NCBI RefSeq assembly: GCF_013363975.1
Contig: NZ_JABWGN010000020.1
Span: forward strand, 115,223-179,222
Direction: 5' to 3'
DNA length: 64,000 nucleotides
Origin: Nonomuraea montanisoli
Lineage (GTDB): Bacteria; Actinomycetota; Actinomycetes; Streptosporangiales; Streptosporangiaceae
The notes under the pieces were generated by a model. The model ran no database searches. It saw only the letters and a list, made by a program, of their open reading frames with translations, and was not told where the DNA came from. The translations under genes and the position numbers were made by a program. Positions 50,934 through 58,932 of the stretch are shown here, one piece after another; within the stretch, counting starts at the first letter, position 1, and each line of letters begins with the position of its first letter.

Positions 50934-52946
50934 ATGCCCGCACACAAGCTGGCCCCCGACATACCCGACGCTCCCACCGACGTGCTCGCCGCCGAGCAGG
51001 CCCATCTGGCCGACTCACGCGAGGCGCTGCGCGCGATGCGCGCCCACGCCCAGTCCCTGTCGGCCGACGCCGCCGGCGACTGGGTGTCCCAGCAGATCCT
51101 CCAGGGCCTGCTCGACCAGCGCGTGGCCGCCCTCGCCGACCACCCCGACACGCCCCTGTTCTTCGGCCGCCTCGACCGCGCCGACGGCGACGACCTGCCC
51201 TCCACGATCTACGTCGGCCGCCGCCACGTCCACGACGGCACCAGCCGTCCCCTCGTCATCGACTGGCGCGCGCCGGTGTCCCGCGCGTTCTACCAGGCCA
51301 GTCCCGCCGAACCCATGAGCGTCGTACGGCGGCGCCGCTTCGGCTACCACGGCGGCGCGCTCACCGCGTACGAGGACGAGCCGCTGGCCGAGGGCGGCCG
51401 GATCGGCCCCTCCCGAATCCTCACCGAGGAGATCGAGCGGCCCCGCACCGGCCCCATGCGCGACATCGTCGCCACCATCCAGCCCGACCAGGACGAGATC
51501 GTCCGCTCCACGCTGGCCCAGACCGTGTGCGTGCAGGGGGCGCCCGGCACCGGGAAGACGGCCGTGGGCCTGCACCGGGCCGCCTACCTGCTGTTCACCC
51601 ACCGCGAGCGGCTGGCCCGCTCCGGCGTGATGATCGTCGGGCCCAACCGCGCGTTCCTGTCCTACATCTCCTCCGTGCTGCCCGCGCTCGGCGAGGTCAA
51701 GGTCGACCAGACGACGGTCGCCGGGCTGCTCGGCGAGCACGCCGCACCCGAGGACCCCGAGGTCGCCGCGGTCAAGGGCGACGCCCGCATGGCGAAGGTC
51801 CTCGACCGCGCCCTGTGGCTGCACGTCGTCAAGCCGGAGGAGGGCGTCGTCTTCACCAAGGGCGCCTACCGCTTCCGGGTGGCCGACTACGAGGTCCGCG
51901 AGATCGTCGCGTCCCTGCGCGGCACGACCCGCTACGCCCCCGGCCGCGCCGCGCTGGCGCAGCGGCTGGCCCACCAGGTGCTGGTCCGCATGGAGCAGCG
52001 CGGCGAGTCGCCCGACGACCGGGTGCAGGACGCCGTGGCCCGCTCCAAGCCGGTGCGCCGACTCGTCGACGCGGTCTGGCCCAAGCTCACGCCCGAGCAG
52101 GTGCTCTTCCGGCTGCTGGCCGAGCCGGAGTTCCTGGCCCGCGCAGCCAAGACCGACCTGTCGCCCGAGGAGCAGGAGCGGCTGCTCTGGGCGAAGCCGT
52201 ACCGGAGCTGGAAGTCGGCGAAGTGGTCGGCGGCCGACGCGGCGCTGCTCGACGAGCTGGCCGACCTCATGGAGCGCACGCCCTCGCTCGGGCACCTGGT
52301 GGTGGACGAGGCGCAGGACCTGTCGGAGATGCAGCTTCGCGCGCTCGGCCGGCGCTGCCGCAACGGCTCGGCCACCGTGCTCGGCGATCTCGCCCAGGGC
52401 ACCACGCCGTGGTCTGCGACCACGTGGGAGGCCGTGCTGGCGCACCTCGGGCAGGAGGGCGAGGTCACGGAGCTGACGCTGGGCTTCCGCGTGCCGCGCG
52501 AGGTCCTCGACTACGCCGCCCGCCTGCTGCCGTCCATCGCCCCGGGCCTGGCCGCGCCCCGCTCGCTGCGTCCGGGCGCCGGGTCGCTGACCGTGCGGGA
52601 GGGCGGCGAGGTCCTGGCCGCCGTGCGGGAGGCGCTCGGCCGCGAGGGGTCCATCGGCGTCATCGCGCCGGACGCCCTGGTGGCCGAGGTGGCCGGGACG
52701 CTGGCCGGGGACGGTCTCGCCCACGCGGTGCTGGGGCCCGACTCGGCCGAGGAGCACCGGCTGCTCGTGGTGCCCGCGACGCTGGCCAAGGGTCTGGAGT
52801 ACGACCACGTGATCGTGGTGGAGCCGGCCGACATCGTGGATGCGGAGCCCCGGGGGCTGGCGCGGCTCTACGTGGTGCTCACCCGCGCCGTCACCACCCT
52901 CACGGTCGTCCACCGCAAGCCGCTCCCGGCCCAGCTCACGGCCTGA
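50934..52946 (+). CDS. HelD/HelR-like RNA polymerase-recycling ATPase (UvrD-type fold)
   Basis: 670 residues from the ATG at 50934. The N-terminal region has a long coiled helix (AEQAHLADSREALRAMRAHAQ) and the HelD signature 'YVGRRHV' with 'LVIDWRAPVSRAFYQ'. Then come Walker A 'GAPGTGKT' at 202-209, Walker B 'VDEAQDLS', 'LGDLAQGTT' and the late motif 'LVVPATLAKGLEYDHVIV'. HelD proteins insert arms into stalled RNA polymerase and release it from nucleic acids; the actinomycete form HelR also displaces rifamycins. The rifamycin-associated upstream element known for helR-type genes was looked for and not seen, so HelD-like recycling is the safer call. It has its own promoter. Confidence 0.85.
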   Translation: MPAHKLAPDIPDAPTDVLAAEQAHLADSREALRAMRAHAQSLSADAAGDWVSQQILQGLLDQRVAALADHPDTPLFFGRLDRADGDDLPSTIYVGRRHVHDGTSRPLVIDWRAPVSRAFYQASPAEPMSVVRRRRFGYHGGALTAYEDEPLAEGGRIGPSRILTEEIERPRTGPMRDIVATIQPDQDEIVRSTLAQTVCVQGAPGTGKTAVGLHRAAYLLFTHRERLARSGVMIVGPNRAFLSYISSVLPALGEVKVDQTTVAGLLGEHAAPEDPEVAAVKGDARMAKVLDRALWLHVVKPEEGVVFTKGAYRFRVADYEVREIVASLRGTTRYAPGRAALAQRLAHQVLVRMEQRGESPDDRVQDAVARSKPVRRLVDAVWPKLTPEQVLFRLLAEPEFLARAAKTDLSPEEQERLLWAKPYRSWKSAKWSAADAALLDELADLMERTPSLGHLVVDEAQDLSEMQLRALGRRCRNGSATVLGDLAQGTTPWSATTWEAVLAHLGQEGEVTELTLGFRVPREVLDYAARLLPSIAPGLAAPRSLRPGAGSLTVREGGEVLAAVREALGREGSIGVIAPDALVAEVAGTLAGDGLAHAVLGPDSAEEHRLLVVPATLAKGLEYDHVIVVEPADIVDAEPRGLARLYVVLTRAVTTLTVVHRKPLPAQLTA

Positions 52947-53024
52947 GGTCGCCGCACGACCCGCTTCACGACCGGCCCGCTGCACGGCCCGACGCACGCC
53001 CGATACGCGGCCCCCTGGCCCGGC

Positions 53025-53711
53025 TCACGGGCCGGGCGGGTCGTCCGGGTCGTGGCCGAGCGAGCGCAGGAGCAGGTCGGGCACGACGAGGTCGGCCCGG
53101 TCCCGGGTGGTGGCGATCAGATCGGCGTTGCGCTGGTCGGTCCCCATCACCCAGGCCACGGCCGCGTCGGGCTCCTTGCCGAACCGCGTGTGCCGGGAGA
53201 CGAGCCGGCGCACCCGCTCCACCGAGTCGAGCGAGCAGTACCACACCTCGTCCAGGAAGGGCCGCACGCGCGCCCAGTCGCCCTGGTCGAGCAGCAGGTA
53301 GTTGCCCTCGGTGATGACGAGGCGGGCGGCCCGGGGCACCGGGATGCTGCCCGCGATCGGCTGCTCCAGGACGCGCTCGAACGCGGGCGCGTACACGACG
53401 TCCTCCTCGTCCTCGCGCAGCCGGCGCAGCAGCGCCGCGTACCCGGCCGCGTCGAACGTGTCGGGAGCGCCCTTGCGCTCGCGCCGCCCGAGCCGGTGGA
53501 GCTCCACGTCGGCCAGGTGGAAGCCGTCCATCGGCACGTGCGCCACCCACTCGGCCGGCTGCCCGGGGGGCGGCGCCTGCCGCAGCGCGCGCACCAGGTG
53601 CTCGGCGAGCGTCGACTTGCCCGCACCGGGCCCGCCGGTGATGCCGAGCAGCGCCCGGTGCCCGCCGGTGACCAGCGCGCGGGCCCGGGCCGCCAGGTCG
53701 TCGAGCGTCAT
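53025..53711 (-). CDS. P-loop sugar/nucleoside kinase (FrcK-like)
   Basis: 228 residues; the ATG at 53711 overlaps the stop of the epimerase gene (ATGA). Walker A 'GGPGAGKST' is at 26-34, 'VPMDGFHL' follows as in uridine- and pantothenate-kinase-like proteins, and 'VITEGNYLLLD' marks the Walker B region. It is related to the kinase of the rhizobial frcBCAK fructose cluster, which has the same gene order (regulator, binding protein, permease, ATPase, kinase). It is therefore likely to phosphorylate the sugar brought in by this transporter or its epimerised product. The identity of the sugar is inferred only from the neighbouring epimerase. It is the last gene of the operon. Confidence 0.82.
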   Translation of the reverse strand: MTLDDLAARARALVTGGHRALLGITGGPGAGKSTLAEHLVRALRQAPPPGQPAEWVAHVPMDGFHLADVELHRLGRRERKGAPDTFDAAGYAALLRRLREDEEDVVYAPAFERVLEQPIAGSIPVPRAARLVITEGNYLLLDQGDWARVRPFLDEVWYCSLDSVERVRRLVSRHTRFGKEPDAAVAWVMGTDQRNADLIATTRDRADLVVPDLLLRSLGHDPDDPPGP

Positions 53712-54589
53712 CGGGCGCGGCTCGCGTGGAGCTGGCCGGCGATGAAAGCGCGGGCGTGGCGGGCCAGGTCCTCGCCGTCGGTCCACAGGTTGCGCCAGAT
53801 GGCCAGGTCGTTGGACAGCCCTCGCATCACGACCGCCGAGGAGAACGACTCGAACGTGATCGGCCCCTGGTAGCCGATGTCGCCGAGCGCGTGGAAGAAC
53901 GCGGTGAAGTCGATGTGCCCTGATCCGAGGTAGCCGCGATGGTTCTCACCCACATGGACGTAACCTAGCCGGTCCCCGACCTCGTGCACGGGCCGGACGA
54001 GATCCTCCTCCTCGATGTTCATGTGGTACGTGTCGAGGTGGATGAGCACGTTGTCCTCGCCGATGTCGTCGGCGAGCCGGAGCGCGTCGCGGGCGGTGTT
54101 GACCACGTTGGTCTCGTACCGGTTGCAGATCTCCAGCCCGAGCGTCATGCCGTCGCCGGCGGCCTCCTGGGCCAGGCGGCGCAGCACGGTCACCACGTTG
54201 CGGCGGCCCCCCTCGGTGAGCGGGTGGCCGTACTTGCCGAGCGCGCTGTAGAGGGCGCCGGTGAAGTGGGTGCCGCCCAGCCCGCGCGTGACGGCAAGGG
54301 AGTCGTGCAGGAGCTTCTCGCCGCGTTCGACCACGGCGAGGTCGTCGCTGGAGACGTCGGCGTCGAAGGCGAGGCCGCGCGAGCAGGCGACGCCCAGACC
54401 GGCGGACGCGAGCGCGTCGCGGGCCGCCGCGACGTCGAGGTTCGCCGAGTCGTGCAGAGAGATCTCCAGCAGGTCGAACCCGGCGGCCTTCGTCTTGCCG
54501 ATCGCCTGCTCCAGCGAGGCGGGACTCGTGTCGCCCACCCACACCAGGGCGTGGACGCCGATCGGGTTGGCCGGGTTGTCGGTGGCCAT
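53708..54589 (-). CDS. D-tagatose/D-allulose 3-epimerase-like sugar epimerase
   Basis: 293 residues from the ATG at 54589, preceded by AGAAGG. A TIM-barrel of the xylose isomerase-like type. The metal ligands of the D-tagatose 3-epimerase family are all in place: Glu153 (GLEICNR), Asp186 (LDTYHMN), His212 (VHVGEN) and Glu247 (TFESF), each one residue from the Pseudomonas cichorii enzyme numbering as I recall it. The substrate-contacting Glu159, His189 and Arg218 are also kept. The enzyme would interconvert ketohexoses at C3, for instance allulose and fructose. It is coupled to the kinase downstream and lies 55 bp after the ATPase gene. Confidence 0.85.
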   Translation of the reverse strand: MATDNPANPIGVHALVWVGDTSPASLEQAIGKTKAAGFDLLEISLHDSANLDVAAARDALASAGLGVACSRGLAFDADVSSDDLAVVERGEKLLHDSLAVTRGLGGTHFTGALYSALGKYGHPLTEGGRRNVVTVLRRLAQEAAGDGMTLGLEICNRYETNVVNTARDALRLADDIGEDNVLIHLDTYHMNIEEEDLVRPVHEVGDRLGYVHVGENHRGYLGSGHIDFTAFFHALGDIGYQGPITFESFSSAVVMRGLSNDLAIWRNLWTDGEDLARHARAFIAGQLHASRAR

Positions 54590-54600
54590 GGGAACGTGCC

Positions 54601-54632
54601 TTCTTTCGTCGGATGGTTCTTTCGTCGGATGG
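54601..54632. repeat. 16-bp direct repeat before the epimerase gene
   Basis: TTCTTTCGTCGGATGG occurs twice in tandem (54601-54616, 54617-54632) in the short gap between the ATPase stop and the epimerase start. One copy borders the ribosome site. Confidence 0.75.
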
Positions 54633-54644
54633 TTGTGGATGCGG

Positions 54645-55406
54645 TCAGGAGCCGATCGCGCCGGTGACCAGGCCGACGATCTCCTCGCCGGTGGTGTCGG
54701 CGGTGCGCCGGCCACCGACGCAGCGACCCGCGCGCATCACCCACACCTGCTGGCTGAGCCGTATGACCTGGGCGAAGTTGTGGCTGATGATCAGCACGGC
54801 GTGACCCTCGTCGCGCAGCCGGAAGACGAGCTCCTCGACGCGCGCCGTCTCCTGGACGCCGAGTGCCGCCGTGGGCTCGTCCATGATGACGAGCTTGGAG
54901 CTGAACCCGGCGGCCCGGCAGATGGCGACCGCCTGACGCTGGCCGCCGGACAGCCGCCGCACGCGCGAGCCCACGGCCGGCACGTTGACGGCCAGCGCGG
55001 AGACCATCTCCCGGGCCCGCGCCTGCATGGCCCGGCGGTCGAGCAGGCCGACGGGGCCCAGCCGGCGGACGATCTCGCGGTTGAGGAAGAGGTTCTGCCA
55101 CACCGTGAGGTCCTCGACGAGGGCCAGGTTCTGGTGGACGGTCTCGATCCCGGCCTCGCGGGCGTCCTCCGGCGAGTGGAAGTCGGTCCGCCCGCCGTCG
55201 AAGGTGATGGTGCCGCTGTCCGGCCGGTGGATCCCGGAGACGCAGCGGACCAGCGTCGACTTCCCCGCGCCGTTGTCGCCGACGAGCGCGGTGATCTCGC
55301 CGGGCCGCAGCGTCAGCGAGACGTCGACCAGGGCCCGGACGTTTCCGAAGGACAGGGACACGTCGTCGCACGACAGGAGCGCGTCCCGCCGCAGATGTTC
55401 GGTCAT
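54645..55406 (-). CDS. Sugar ABC transporter ATP-binding protein (single-domain)
   Basis: 253 residues from the ATG at 55406, preceded by AAGGAG. Walker A 'GDNGAGKST' at 43-51, Q-loop region 'HQNLALVEDL', signature 'RLSGGQRQ', Walker B 'LVIMDEPTAALG' and the switch His in 'ISHNF' are all present. It has a single nucleotide-binding domain, like FrcA-type ATPases, rather than the double RbsA form. It powers sugar import with the permease at 56728, which lies on the same strand but is now separated from it by the TnpB element. The next gene, the epimerase, follows in 55 bp. Confidence 0.93.
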   Translation of the reverse strand: MTEHLRRDALLSCDDVSLSFGNVRALVDVSLTLRPGEITALVGDNGAGKSTLVRCVSGIHRPDSGTITFDGGRTDFHSPEDAREAGIETVHQNLALVEDLTVWQNLFLNREIVRRLGPVGLLDRRAMQARAREMVSALAVNVPAVGSRVRRLSGGQRQAVAICRAAGFSSKLVIMDEPTAALGVQETARVEELVFRLRDEGHAVLIISHNFAQVIRLSQQVWVMRAGRCVGGRRTADTTGEEIVGLVTGAIGS

Positions 55407-55513
55407 TGAAGCTCCTTGAGGCAGGAAATCCCGGGCTCTAGCTTTGTGGGGCAAAGTCGGACACAGTACGTAGTCGCTTCATCTACAGCGGGGGATTCTC
55501 TTACCATTGATCT

Positions 55514-56713
55514 ATGAGGACGGCGTACAAGTGCCGGGCGTATCCGACGCCTGAGCAGGTCGGCGTGCTGAATCGCACGTTCGGCTGCGTGCGCGTCGTC
55601 TGGAACCGCACCCTGGCCTGGCGGCACGCCCGGTACCGCAATGAGCGGGCGAAGACGGGTTTCATCCAGGCCAACGCCCACCTCACCGCGATGAAGGCCA
55701 CCGATGAGCTGGCATGGCTGAACGAGGTGTCCTCGGTGCCGTTGCAGCAGGCGATCCGGCACCAGCAGATGGCGTTCACGAACTTCTTCGCCGGACGTGC
55801 CAGGTACCCGCGCTACAAGTCCCGCACGGGACGACAGTCGGCCGAATACACCCGATCGGGATTTCGTTACCGTGACGGGCGGCTGTTGCTGGCGAAGATG
55901 GACGCGCCGCTGGCGTTCGTCTGGTCCTGGCCCGAGGTGGACCTGGCGTCGATCGACCCGACCACGGTGACGGTCTCCCGCGACCCGTGCGGGCGGTGGT
56001 ACGTCTCCTTCGCCGTCGATGCCGCCGCCCCCGACCGGCTCCCACCTTCGGGAGGCGTGGTCGCCGTTGATCTGGGGGTGAAGGACTTCGCCGTCACCTC
56101 CGACGGCGACAAGATCCCCAACCCGCGCCACCTGGCCAGGCGGGAACGCAATCTGGCCCGCTATCAACGCCGCCAAGCGCGCAAGACCCGCGGGTCGAGC
56201 AACCGACGGAAGGCCGGGGCCAAGGTCGCCCGCGCCCACCGGAAGGTGCGCGCGGCCCGGACGGATTTCCTGCACAAGACCAGCACCCGGCTGGTCCGCG
56301 ACCACGACGTGATCGTGATCGAGGACCTGGCCGTGAGGAACATGGTCCGCAACCGTACGCTGGCCAAGGCGATCTCCGACTGCGGGTGGGGCGCCTTCCG
56401 CCGCATGCTGGAATACAAGGCCGCCAGGCACGGGCGTCGCCTGATCGTGGTCGATCGCTGGCTGCCCAGCTCCAAGACCTGCTCGGTCTGCGGGCACCGG
56501 CTTGAGCAGCTCTCGCTCGGCATGCGGACGTGGCAGTGCCCGTCCTGCGGCACCCGGCACGACCGGGACGTCAACGCCGCGAAGAACATCCTGGCGGCAG
56601 GTCTTGCCGTGACTGCCTGTGGAGGCGACGTCAGACACTCCGGGACCACCCGGGTGCGGTCGCCCGTGAAGCAGGAACCCCGACCTGCGAAGGTCGGAAT
56701 CCCCCGCCTCTAG
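55514..56713 (+). CDS. tnpB: TnpB RNA-guided endonuclease (IS605 family)
   Basis: 399 residues. The N-terminal part 'MRTAYKCRAYPTPEQ' with 'NRTFGCVRVVWNRTLAW' is the usual TnpB opening. The RuvC residues are all kept: Asp186 (VVAVDLGVKDFAV), Glu270 (VIVIEDLAVRNM) and Asp352 (HDRDVNAAKNI). A zinc ribbon has Cys323, Cys326 (CSVCG) and Cys342, Cys345 (CPSCG). TnpB cuts DNA at sites beside a short target-adjacent motif guided by an RNA made from the element's right end; this protects the element's copy. The length is normal for an active protein and there is no frameshift. Codon use is a little less extreme than that of its neighbours. Confidence 0.93.
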   Translation: MRTAYKCRAYPTPEQVGVLNRTFGCVRVVWNRTLAWRHARYRNERAKTGFIQANAHLTAMKATDELAWLNEVSSVPLQQAIRHQQMAFTNFFAGRARYPRYKSRTGRQSAEYTRSGFRYRDGRLLLAKMDAPLAFVWSWPEVDLASIDPTTVTVSRDPCGRWYVSFAVDAAAPDRLPPSGGVVAVDLGVKDFAVTSDGDKIPNPRHLARRERNLARYQRRQARKTRGSSNRRKAGAKVARAHRKVRAARTDFLHKTSTRLVRDHDVIVIEDLAVRNMVRNRTLAKAISDCGWGAFRRMLEYKAARHGRRLIVVDRWLPSSKTCSVCGHRLEQLSLGMRTWQCPSCGTRHDRDVNAAKNILAAGLAVTACGGDVRHSGTTRVRSPVKQEPRPAKVGIPRL

Positions 56714-56731
56714 GCCTGGGGAGAAAGTCAA
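56640..56731 (+). ncRNA. Predicted TnpB guide RNA (reRNA/omegaRNA) scaffold
   Basis: The 3' end of tnpB and the right end hold two stacked hairpins: CCGACCT-GCGA-AGGTCGG (56680-56697) with a tetraloop, and a CCCC...GCCT-CT-AGGC...GGGG stem (56701-56721). The spacer would read from 56732 into the flanking DNA (TTCTGGAACCTCATGAGG). The 5' boundary is a guess. Confidence 0.5.
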
Positions 56732-57705
56732 TTCTGGAACCTCATGAGGAGCGCGGCCAGCACCACGACGATGCCGACGGCGAGCGGCTGGTAGAACTGC
56801 GAGACGCCGAGCAGGGTGAGCCCGTTGACCAGGGCGATCAGCAGCAGGGCGCCGAAGAAGGGCCCGACGATCGTGCCCCGGCCGCCGAAGAGGCTGACCC
56901 CGCCGAGCACGACCGCGGCCACCGAGTTGAGCAGGAAGGCGGTGTTGGCCGCGGGCTCGGCCGCCCCGATCCGGCCGACCAGCAGGATCGCGCCGAGCCC
57001 GGCGAGCAGGCCGCTGATCAGGTAGACGGCGATCTTGATGCGGGCGGTGCTGATGCCCATGGCCGTCGCCGACTCGGGCGAGCCGCCGGTGGCCAGCAGG
57101 TGGGTGCCGAAGCGGGTGTGGAAGAGCACCACGTGCGCCGCCACGGCGACCACGATCGCGATGACGAACGACCAGCCGAAGATCCCGATGCCGCTGGTGG
57201 ACAGGCGCAGGAGCAGCGGGTCGATGACGGTCACCGGCTTGCCGTCGGACAGGATCAGGGCGAGCCCCGAGGCCGCCGACAGCATGCCGAGGGTCACGAT
57301 GAAGTCGGTGATTTTGCCGCGGGCGACGATGACGCCGTTGACGGCCCCGGCCGCCCCGGCGGACACGACGGCCATCAGCGAGGCCACGCCGAGCCCCTGC
57401 CCGGCCTCGTACATCTGGCCGAAGACGACCGCGCCGAGCGTCATCACCGAGGCGATGGACAGGTCGATGCCCGCGGTGGCGATCACGAACGTCTGCCCCA
57501 CCGCCAGGATGATGAGGATGGCCGCGGCCACCAGCATCGAGGCGATGTTGCCGGGGCTGAGGAACGTCGGGTTGAGCGCCTGGAAGACGATCACCAGGAC
57601 GATCAGGCCGACGAGGGCGGCCCATTCCGCCCAGAACCCGGCGTCCTTCAGCCGGTGGGACCAGTTCGGTCCTCCACTGGCCCGCAGTGTGGTGGTGTTG
57701 GTCAT
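56728..57705 (-). CDS. Sugar ABC transporter permease (RbsC-like)
   Basis: 325 residues from ATG at 57705 with a GGAGAG ribosome site. Eight to ten membrane spans, with the family segments 'ILAVGQTFVIATAGIDLSI', 'GAVNGVIVARGKITDFIVTLG' and 'ATGGSPESATAMGI' and the EAA-like end 'GGVSLFGGRGTIVGPFFGALLL'. It forms the membrane channel for the sugar delivered by the binding lipoprotein. The last base pairs of the gene are the insertion site of the TnpB element; the reading frame still ends normally at '...MRFQN' with a TGA that coincides with the element's terminal TCA. The upstream binding-protein gene is 36 bp away. Confidence 0.93.
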   Translation of the reverse strand: MTNTTTLRASGGPNWSHRLKDAGFWAEWAALVGLIVLVIVFQALNPTFLSPGNIASMLVAAAILIILAVGQTFVIATAGIDLSIASVMTLGAVVFGQMYEAGQGLGVASLMAVVSAGAAGAVNGVIVARGKITDFIVTLGMLSAASGLALILSDGKPVTVIDPLLLRLSTSGIGIFGWSFVIAIVVAVAAHVVLFHTRFGTHLLATGGSPESATAMGISTARIKIAVYLISGLLAGLGAILLVGRIGAAEPAANTAFLLNSVAAVVLGGVSLFGGRGTIVGPFFGALLLIALVNGLTLLGVSQFYQPLAVGIVVVLAALLMRFQN

Positions 57706-57741
57706 GGAGGTCTCTCCTCCGCGGGTGCGTCGCGGTCTGGG

Positions 57742-58800
57742 CTACTGGGTGAGCGCCTTGTACGGGTCCTCGTAGGGGCCGAACGGCTTGGGCGTGGACG
57801 CGAGCGCCTTGTCGGCGGTGTCCTTGGTGACGAGCTCCACCGGGGCGGCGACGCTGGCGGGCAGCGTCTTGCCGCTCGTCGCGGCCTGGCAGGCCTCGAC
57901 GCCCATCTGGCCGATGGTGTACGGGTACTGGGCGACGGTGGCCTCCAGCGTGCCGGCCTTGACCGCCTGCAGGGCGTCCTTGATGCCGTCCACGCTGATG
58001 ACCTTGATCTTGCCGGTCTTCCCGGCGTCGGCGACGGCGCGGGCCACGCCGAGCCCCATGTCGTCGTTGGCGACGAAGAAGCCGGCCAGGTTCGGGTGCG
58101 CCCGCAGCACGTTGGTGGCGGCGGTGAGCGCGGTCTGCCGGTCCCAGTCGGCGGCGACGGTCTGGACCACCTTGACGTTCTTGCCGATGCCCTGGTTGAA
58201 GCCCTCGATCCGGGCGCCGCTGGTGACGTCGCCGGCGATGCCGCCGATGGCCGCGACGTCACCGCCGGACGGCAGCGTCTCGGTCATCCGCTGCCCGGCC
58301 ATCTTGCCGGCCTCCCTGTTGTCGGTGCCGACGTAGGTGGCGAGCTTGACGTTCGCGCTCTTGGCCGCGGTCGGGTCGACGGGACTGTCGATGTTGACGA
58401 CGGGCTTGTTCATCATGGAGAGCTTGGCGAGGCCCTGGATGAGGTTCGTGCCGGAGATCGGGTTGACGATGTAGCAGGAGAAGTCCTGGCCGGCCAGGCC
58501 GTTGAGCTTGTCCGCCTGCCCGGTGGTGTCGGTGATCGAGTTGGCCGCCTGCACGGTGACGGTCGCACCGGACGTCTTGGCCTGGTCGTCGATGCCCTGC
58601 TTCATGGTCTGGAAGAACGGGTTGTCCAGGCCCTTGATGACCGCCGCGTAGTTCTGGGCGGCGCCGCCCGCGGCCTGCGCGCCGTTCGCGGCCGCCGCCT
58701 CGGTGGACCCGGCGGAACCACACGATGCGAGGACTAGCGCGCCGGCTGCCGCGATCGCACCGACTGCCGCCACACGGCGGCCTCTGGCGTTGGCATACAT
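57742..58800 (-). CDS. Sugar ABC transporter substrate-binding lipoprotein (RbsB-like)
   Basis: 352 residues from the ATG at 58800, preceded by GGAAAGGG. A lipoprotein signal ends 'LVLASC' with Cys27. A Gly/Ala linker precedes the periplasmic-binding-protein type 1 fold: 'AVIKGLDNPFFQTMKQGIDDQ', 'NPISGTNLIQGL', 'VNIDSPVD', 'YVGTDNREAGKMAG' and 'VANDDMGLGVARAV'. It captures a sugar at the cell surface for the permease and ATPase downstream. The gene is the promoter-proximal member of the operon and is divergent from the ROK regulator; the inverted repeat at 58867-58887 lies in between. Confidence 0.94.
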   Translation of the reverse strand: MYANARGRRVAAVGAIAAAGALVLASCGSAGSTEAAAANGAQAAGGAAQNYAAVIKGLDNPFFQTMKQGIDDQAKTSGATVTVQAANSITDTTGQADKLNGLAGQDFSCYIVNPISGTNLIQGLAKLSMMNKPVVNIDSPVDPTAAKSANVKLATYVGTDNREAGKMAGQRMTETLPSGGDVAAIGGIAGDVTSGARIEGFNQGIGKNVKVVQTVAADWDRQTALTAATNVLRAHPNLAGFFVANDDMGLGVARAVADAGKTGKIKVISVDGIKDALQAVKAGTLEATVAQYPYTIGQMGVEACQAATSGKTLPASVAAPVELVTKDTADKALASTPKPFGPYEDPYKALTQ

Positions 58801-58866
58801 CGGTTGTCCCTTTCCCGCGTAGATGTCCTGACCGTAAATCGGACTTCTAACGTCTGACAACCCTTC

Positions 58867-58887
58867 TTTCGACTTTTTCTGTCGAAA
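58867..58887. promoter_or_regulatory. Perfect inverted repeat, probable ROK operator
   Basis: TTTCGAC, 7 bases, GTCGAAA. It lies between the divergent binding-protein and ROK genes, next to a TTGACT -35 for the ROK gene (58893-58898) and a TTGTCA/TACGGT pair for the transport operon. Confidence 0.6.
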
Positions 58888-58892
58888 CATGC

Positions 58893-58926
58893 TTGACTTA
58901 CGAGTAGTCACCGTCATAGCTACAGT
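58893..58926 (+). promoter_or_regulatory. Promoter region of the ROK gene
   Basis: TTGACT (58893-58898) with TAGCTA (58917-58922) at 18-bp spacing. No ribosome site precedes the ATG at 58933, so the transcript may be leaderless or nearly so. Confidence 0.4.
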
Positions 58927-58932
58927 GGTGCT

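Larger units (their letters stand above)
55430..56731 (+). mobile_element. IS605-family TnpB-only element inserted in the sugar operon
   Basis: The element carries only tnpB, with no tnpA. The right end closes at TCAA (56728-56731), the right cleavage tetranucleotide of IS608-type elements, directly at the permease stop. The left end is less certain: a CTTTG-TGGGG-CAAAG hairpin (55442-55456) marks it, and an 11-bp inverted match GCGGGGGATTC (55488-55498) / GAATCCCCCGC (56697-56707) links the two ends. It lies in the opposite orientation between permease and ATPase. Confidence 0.75.
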
